From NCBI RefSeq assembly GCF_032062135.1, contig NC_092860.1:70092695-70156694 (forward strand): a DNA stretch of 64,000 bases. Reading direction: 5' to 3'. Of this stretch, positions 58,184-64,000 are shown piece after piece. The notes under the pieces are model-generated. The model was given only the letters and a program-made list of their open reading frames with translations, ran no database searches and was not told the origin of the DNA. Positions within the stretch are counted from its first letter, which is position 1; each line of letters starts with the position of its first letter. Source of the DNA: Pyxicephalus adspersus (lineage: Eukaryota; Chordata; Amphibia; Anura; Pyxicephalidae). Made by a program: the position numbers and the translations under genes.

Positions 58184-58457
58184 CTGAGAAAAAAAAAAAG
58201 GAAGAGATGTATGCAAATAATGAACAACAACAAAAACAAGTCTGCTGATTCAGTGAATTAAAAATTAAAGTAGTATTTAACCCAAATTATTTTTTGGTTT
58301 TGTGTTGTTTTTTTGTTTTTAACATACTGAGCATTGTATATCCCTTCATTTTCTTTGCTAAACCCTGGTGATGAGTATCCTTTTTCTGCTCCCCGTTGTA
58401 CCATTAAAGCTATTATACTTTTCTTTTACTGCACATTGGTTAACATTTCTTTTAGAG

Positions 58458-59686
58458 CAGTATTGCCCAACCATCCGGGGGTCGCTGATAAAACTTGTGG
58501 GCCACAATGGAAACAAACATTAAAAATTTATGTTTAAACTACAATAGTTTTAATTTGAAATGAAATTAAATTGAACTGTTTCTAGTTACCATAAAATACA
58601 TGCACAAAAAAAAAGGGATGATAAATCAAGAAATTCTCCATTCACCATTTGATTCTCATTTTATTATTATATTATTTTATTAATGAAAGATACAAAACTA
58701 AAGCTATGATACAGTACTGGCTAATCATATATTGCTCCCCGCTCACCATTCCTGTACCAAAGAGCAGAAACTACACTAACCTTCTTTGCACCCTAAAATC
58801 TCTGCAATGAATACTTTCAGAGAAATGCAACTCATGTTACAATTAGCCAAGGGGGACACGTTCTTACTGCTACATATTCAGTCCCTGCATCTTCCTGTTC
58901 CTGAGAAATTAGGGTTCACAGAATGTAAGTGGCCAGATATATGTGAAAGAGTAGCATGATATAAAAGCTAAAGTTTCTTATCTTATGATGGTGCCACAGC
59001 AATAACATTTTAGGGGGAATTAGCCTAAAAAGTCACCCACTTATCCTACATTTTAATATACTTACAGCTCCCCTTTCAGGTGAAATTGGGGTTCAAAAAA
59101 CATCAGTGGACAAATATATGTGACAGGGCACCATAGTATAGTAGGAGTGATACAATTTTAGTTGTGGGGGGTAGCCATAAGAGTCCCCCACTTATTCTAC
59201 ATTTCCCTTCCTCTACTGTCAAATAAATATCGGGGTTCCCAGAAGGTAAGTGGCCAGCTATGTGTGACAGGTAAAGTTTTTGTATCTTGTGATGGCGCCA
59301 TAGTGATGTAATATTAGGGGAAGTTAGCCATAGGAGTCCTGCAGTTGCACTTACATTTCCTTTTTCTTAGAGAAAATTTCAGAGAAATTGGGGTTGATAG
59401 AGAGTAAGGGGATAGCTATGTGTGACAGGATGAAATGATATAATGGGTATAATATTTTAATGGGGAAGGAGGGGGGACAAAAGGGGTTTCCTACTGGCTG
59501 CCACATTTCCAGTTGCCAACATCCCCCTGTTCCAGAAAAATTGGGGTTCAAACTCAAAAAAAAAAAATGAGATGCGCGCTTTCTCTCCCCTGCAACACAA
59601 CAAGCAGAGAGGAAATGAGCAGGGGGACAGATCTGACCGCTCTGAGGGCCAGATGTGGCCCACGGGCTGTAGGTTGGGCACCCTTG
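58458..59686. mobile_element. hAT-type non-autonomous element, 1229 bp, with internal tandem repeats
   Basis: TIRs CAGTATTGCCCAACC and, reversed from the right, CAAGGGTGCCCAACC. The flanking octamers ttttagag (58450-58457) and ttctagag (59687-59694) match at 7 of 8, a good hAT target duplication. The interior holds about five diverged units of 145-175 bp, marked by gagaaattggggttc-like cores near 58905, 59080, 59223, 59378 and 59530. These units are also found, without these ends, at 5330-6185 and 60590-61345. The right end has gggccagatgtggcccacgggc, the rearranged GGCC-rich subterminal region typical of this hAT group. Confidence 0.85.
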
Positions 59687-59751
59687 TTCTAGAGTATCAC
59701 TGAAAGGCACTTTTGCCTCCTGCAACTTACTAATTTCACTAAGGCAGAAGA

Positions 59752-60206
59752 AATGTCAACACATTTGCAAGCACTTGGGGTTGTCTACATTGTATTATTA
59801 ATAAAAACACAGATATAAGGTATGGGTCAGCTTGATGGCTCACCTTTGCAGAACTAGGTTACTGGGCCAGAACACTATCTGCAAAGAGTTTGTATGTTCT
59901 CCCCGTGTTTGTGTGGGTTTCCTCTGGGCACTCTAGTTACCTCCAATATTCGAAAAACATACAGTTAGGTTATTTAGCTTCAACTCAAAAAACATGTCTT
60001 TAGACTGTAATAATGACACATGACTATGGGAGGGAAATTGGATTTTGAGTTCCTTTCAAGATAGTTATTGCTATTACTATGGACTTTGCAAAGTATTACC
60101 TAATATATTGGCACTATATAAATACAGGTTAATAATAATAATGTCAACTCATTTGCAAACACTTGGGACTGTGAACATTCTATGATTATTAAAATACAGA
60201 TATAAA
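59752..60206 (+). mobile_element. SINE-like repeat flanked by 67-68 bp direct repeats
   Basis: The core 59825-60139 has ggctcacctttgcagaacta, then gagtttgtatgttctccccg, tgtttgtgtgggtttcctct and aaaaacatac, ending in ggcactatataaatac and an (AAT)n tail. This is a widely distributed vertebrate SINE-type core known to me from fishes and frogs; the exact family name is uncertain. On either side is the same 67-68-bp sequence (aatgtcaacacatttgcaag.. at 59752-59819; aatgtcaactcatttgcaaa.. at 60140-60206), far longer than a normal target duplication. Confidence 0.65.
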
Positions 60207-60589
60207 AATTAGTCACCATTCCTAAACTGAAATACCCATACAAATTGGGCAATGGAAACCACTATAAATGTAAATTGCACGCGAGTCAAATTGTTCGGAG
60301 TCATCAAGCTGTCTATGGCACATTATGGACTATTTATCTGGGTGTCATAGTACATTTTTGTAAGGAAATACTATGTTAACACTAAGGGCTTTAGTTATAA
60401 AACAGGGAATCTGACATCCCTGGTGGGATCAATTACTGCCATTGGATAGTTCTCCCCAGCCCTGATGGCCTGGACACCCAGTTGTCATGCCTCCCCTGCA
60501 CAGCACATCTCAGCTAGGATGAGATCAGGACACATGCAGACCCACACCTATCTGCCAGTTTTTGCTGTATCATATTCTACAGCCTAGCA
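60207..60589. other. Non-coding stretch, nothing identified
   Basis: No repeat or gene recognised between the SINE and the palindromic array. Confidence 0.5.
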
Positions 60590-61345
60590 ACTTGCTGTGT
60601 ACAAACCTTCATACCTCCTAAACCGTTAGTCATAACAACCTGAAATTTTCAGGGTGCACAAAACAAGCTTGGGGATATGGGGAGCACAAGTTAAAAACTT
60701 GTGAAAATACAACATTGGGAAATTAGTTTCAAAACCAAGTACAACTAGAAGCCCCTAATTGAAAATGCCAATTAAGTACCCCAGAAGCCACTTCCCCAGA
60801 AAGGAGCATTGGGATGAGACCTCTAAATTTATACATACCTTTTACAAAACTATAACAGTCATACTATGCTACTTTGTATAATTTTCTTCTTTGTATCCAA
60901 AATTCCCTAAAATAGTGAGGTGTACGAAACTAAAAATGTAGGTGCAAATGGGAAACACCCATGGCTAACATTTTGTCACTATGGCATCATAAGAACATAA
61001 AAAAATATGCTCATCAAAACAAAATTGGGGTCAAGGTACTGGAAGGGTACAGACATGTGTACCAGGGAGGTGAGTTTTGATAGGTACAGTTTTTTTATGT
61101 TGTAATGATCCCATGGTGATGAAAGTTTGTGGTGTGCCCCTCATTTGCACCTATATTTTTGTTTACTTGCAACTCCCTGTTCTGGAGAAATTAGGGTTCA
61201 AGCTAGAGAAGCAGACGTGTGCAACAGGGCAGGGCAGTGCATTTTGATAGATAGAATTTTTTATAGAATGGTATGTCCTAATGATGCCATGCTGATGAAA
61301 TTTGCCTTTGAAACAGCACTCCTTGTTCAATTTTCATAAGTTTCC
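60590..61345. repeat. Second palindromic array of ~200 bp units
   Basis: The units match those at 5330-6185: ggtgcaaatgggaaacaccc near 60940 in one orientation, and cctcatttgcacctatattt near 61138 in the other. Between them lies the same linker (gggtacagacatgtgtaccagg here; gggtccagtcatgtgtaacaagg at locus 1). The centre is near 61040. It is followed by the complex block exactly as at locus 1. Confidence 0.75.
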
Positions 61346-62740
61346 AAACTTGTGACCCCGTATCTGAAAATTCTTTTAAGCAATCATTAATATCATCAGG
61401 GGCTTTCCAATAATGTAAATCTCAATGCTCAATCTCACACATGCGCAGTGAGATCGGAGCTTTTGTTTTTACGTTTTTAGAAAGACACGTCACTTGATAT
61501 CGCACTTGCTAGGCTTGGTTTGTGGACGGATCAAGTGAATTTTATTTTTCATGAAGATGTGAAGCTACATCTGAAGTTAGGCTGAAATCACACTGGCAGT
61601 GAAGTTGCATTTGCTGCGTTTGCCCCTTCCTCACGCCACAAACCACTGATGCTTGAAAAACTGCTATGCCTGAAAAGGCAGTTACTGCTTGTTACCAATC
61701 CCAGGTGCCTAGCAGTTGCCAGTTTCACTCAGGAGTGGTAAAAGGCAGAGTTTTTTTTCTTTATGCGAATGTGAACTAAACCTAACTTTTTACACTACTT
61801 TATTATACTATTATACTACTACATGTTATTACACTCCTAACAAAACATGGAACACTAATGTCACACTTTGAAAGAAGGAACCAGTAGCAGATGCTGTTGG
61901 TAGCTCATTTATGGTGTGAGTCCTAAGAAGGGTCAGGGCGCAGAGTCTAAGCAACAGCCTGGTTTTCTCCAGACCCTTTACAGATGAGGATGTTGTGCTG
62001 TAGGCTGTTGCGGGCACACCAGGGTAGGCAGGATAATGCACAGTACCAAAGCAGAGCAGTAGCAAGAAGTACCAAAGCAGAGGATAGTCAAGGAACAAAG
62101 CCAGGGGTTAAGTACCAGGAATCCAGAAATTAGACACAGGGGTCACCAATGACTCAGGGGTCACCGCAGATACAGGCAACACTGAACAGACAAATTACAG
62201 ATTGGGCAACAGAGGGTTAACACAGGAGCTGGTCAGGGAAAGCATTCAATCAACCAACAGGTGTAAAGGAAATGCTCAGCAGAGCTAGGGGATCGGCACT
62301 AGGGGAGACACTAGTGCGTGAGTGCCGAGTGCTGTGTCTGAGCCAGCTACATAGGCAAGGGTGATTAAATGGCTATTTCCTGATTGGCCAGCCGGAGGGA
62401 GGATGCAGGCATGCCCACGAACAAAACTGAGACACCAGCGCTTTAGCGAGGCAGAGGTAAGTGTGACAACTAGGACGTTAGGTCATAATACACAGCACTA
62501 AACAGTTTGGGCATTACACAAAAAGATGGAAAATTTGGACATAATAACGGGGCAGACTTTAGAATGTTGGAACAAAGTAAAAGGGGTAGGTACAACACTA
62601 ATACAGTAAAAGGGATATCTGGATACCTATAGCATAAGAACAAGGAGCACTAAATTTGCTGTGTATTGCCTCGCACATTTTAAACCACCCAGTCACCACC
62701 TTAAAAAAGAATCTCGGGAGAACACTGCATAAATAACATG
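61346..62740. repeat. Complex interspersed repeat block, copy 2, with a 610-bp insertion
   Basis: Matches 6716-7253 in order and orientation (ctgaagttaggctgaaatcacac.., taacggggcagac.., tcgggagaacactgc). The match is broken by 61859-62468. It also contains a cgcagtgagatcgg string (61445-61458) like that at 27405-27430. Confidence 0.7.
61859..62468. mobile_element. Probable solo LTR (610 bp), TGTCACACTT...AAGTGTGACA
   Basis: Starts TGTCACACTT and ends AAGTGTGACA (perfect 10-bp inverted ends). It is flanked by actaa (61854-61858) and actag (62469-62473), where the empty site in the homologous block at about 6985-6989 reads actag. TG..CA ends with a 5-bp duplication fit a solo LTR. The minus strand is pyrimidine-rich (ggctttgttccttgactatc), a style I associate with frog Ty3/Gypsy LTRs. 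No primer-binding site or pol sequence is present, so a DNA transposon with 10-bp TIRs is not excluded. Confidence 0.6.
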
Positions 62741-63889
62741 AACCTGGAGGATTCCCATCAGGGAATGTTTGAGGGAATGTCTGATTCCCTATTTTATCAA
62801 AAGAACCCTAAGATTTACCCGAGTGGACTCATTTTTTTCTAGAGTACATTATTTTTAGAAGTAAATACACTTATTAGTTAACACTAATATTTGCCTTTTT
62901 TATATAGCCAATATATGCTATTAAGTATAAAAAATACTACTTGGAAATTGGAGTTCACAACACTGATAAACAATTTAGTTGAGCAATGGATCACTTCTCC
63001 ACAGGCACTGGTTCCCAGACTGTTCCCCCTTACAGGCACAGGTAGACTGTGAATGTGCAATATATCCTGCATTACCCAAGAAGGGGCAGGGGAGCATAAA
63101 AACAGGTCAATATTTTGGGCTGTACTAGGTGTTTAACTGCATCTGTAAAGAAGCAGCTAAAATGTGCTTTACAAAAAACTGAAGTCCAAGATGATGTGCT
63201 TATCTTTAAACCTTCTATTTATGTCTTTGTAAAAGAAAAATCCACTTTTATGTAAAGTGCTTTCCAATATAGAAACTGTAAACTGGGTTATCATATTTTT
63301 TAACATCTGATAATAATACTAATTTAAACCCCTTTAATAGACCTGTTTTTCTTAATCTGATTTCAATCGGCATGTTCAGTTTTAACTCTACACAACCATT
63401 AAAAGGCAATCTATTGCAAACATCTAACCATACAGCAGTTGACATTTAGAAACAATTTAGATTAAAAAAGGGGACTTCTAAGGATGCAGCCTGGTCATTG
63501 TACAAGAAACAGATATTCTGCTTTTATCTACATAAACATACAAATGTCTATTTATTATATCTATTTTATTGTCTCTTGCCCATAAGCAAAACAGACCAGA
63601 GGGGATTAGATGAGAACAGATTTACAATGGGAAGAAGGGGGTGGCAATGACTGGATTTAGACTAAGGAAGGAGGGAGTGCAAAGGATTAATCAGCTGATG
63701 ACATCATCTCTATATAGAACATCTTGCACTTGCTAAGTGTTATGAGAAACCTGCAAGTTCTGTTAACCAGTTAAAAAAAGATTGTTTTTTTAAGACTGAA
63801 AAAAAAGAAAAATGTTAAACTCTTGACCTTTGTCATCTACATACATCTACATACAAATTATGCAGCTAACACTAATATATAATTGACTT
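62741..63889. other. Intron or gene-proximal sequence, no feature seen
   Basis: No CpG-rich region or open frame resembling PIP5K1C exon 1 (acidic N-terminus) is visible, so the first exon should be further right. No recognisable repeats. Confidence 0.45.
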
Positions 63890-64000
63890 AAGCTACGTAC
63901 ACACTTCCAATTATTATCGTTGGAAAACGAACGACGAACGTTCATGCACGATATATACGAACGATCGTATAGCAACGATTCTGCACATAGAGTTAACGAC
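63890..64000. repeat. ACGA-rich frog repeat, cut by the window edge
   Basis: Starts aagctacgtacacacttcca and continues with ggaaaacgaacgacgaacgt and acgaacgatcgtatagcaac. It is CpG-containing, unlike its surroundings, with many overlapping acga/tcgt strings that can self-pair. I recognise it as an abundant frog repeat; only the left end is in the window. Confidence 0.6.

Noticed and set aside
59351..59725. 124-codon minus-strand ORF
   Set aside because: Runs across the right end of a hAT-type element and its tandem units; not protein-like.
58184..64000. PIP5K1C first exon and promoter/CpG island
   Set aside because: No GC-rich or CpG-rich region and no acidic N-terminal reading frame with a donor in the correct phase.

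Overview
This window comes from a large, repeat-rich vertebrate genome, most likely an anuran amphibian and probably a ranoid frog. The only protein-coding host gene I can support is part of PIP5K1C (type I gamma phosphatidylinositol-4-phosphate 5-kinase) on the minus strand. The frog assignment is inference: it rests on the high vertebrate-like exon identity and on recognising interspersed repeat families that I associate with frogs (TTAA-ended MITEs, a palindromic GGGCCTGA-type MITE, Tx1/L1-like LINEs, and an ACGA-rich repeat at the right edge).

Six PIP5K1C exons with canonical splice sites run right to left: a 29-nt micro-exon (58155-58183), an 87-nt exon (32024-32110), then 131 nt (22955-23085), 118 nt (22762-22879), 153 nt (4865-5017) and 300 nt (4234-4533). 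Reading phases join correctly across all five introns, whose lengths are about 26.0 kb, 8.9 kb, 75 bp, 17.7 kb and 331 bp. The first exon lies beyond the right edge. The exons carrying the rest of the catalytic domain (MDYSLL and the activation loop) lie beyond the left edge.

Nearly everything else is intron filled with transposable elements, layered inside one another. LINE remnants are the bulk: a CR1-like copy at 11.9-13.3 kb, a CR1/L2-type 5' fragment at 13.4-13.8 kb, and Tx1/L1-like copies at 16.4-21.0 (-), 21.0-22.75 (+), 24.5-25.9 (+), 33.6-34.4 (-), 36.9-38.0 (+), 38.6-39.1 (-), 39.1-43.8 (+) and 52.9-57.0 kb (+). DNA transposons include a near-complete but dead Tc1 (35282-36785), a Tc1-family MITE (23197-23599), a Tc1 element split by a LINE (52457-57348), a mariner (50455-51238), hAT-type elements (13982-14264 and 58458-59686) and several MITEs. 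A probable solo LTR sits at 61859-62468.

The most novel system is a DNA-transposon-like family present as two related copies (29266-31218 and 47629-50026). A third, diverged coding remnant lies at 27.5-28.2 kb (-). The two main copies have CACTGGGGAACA-type terminal inverted repeats and 3-bp target duplications (TTA and TAA). They encode a cysteine-rich protein with a conserved C-terminal domain that I cannot place in a named transposase family. The younger history can be read directly, because one copy carries a TA-flanked 277-bp MITE whose empty site is preserved in the other copy.

No RNA genes, CRISPR arrays or complete host genes other than the PIP5K1C exons were found. Most open frames in the window are chance or antisense readings of repeats.
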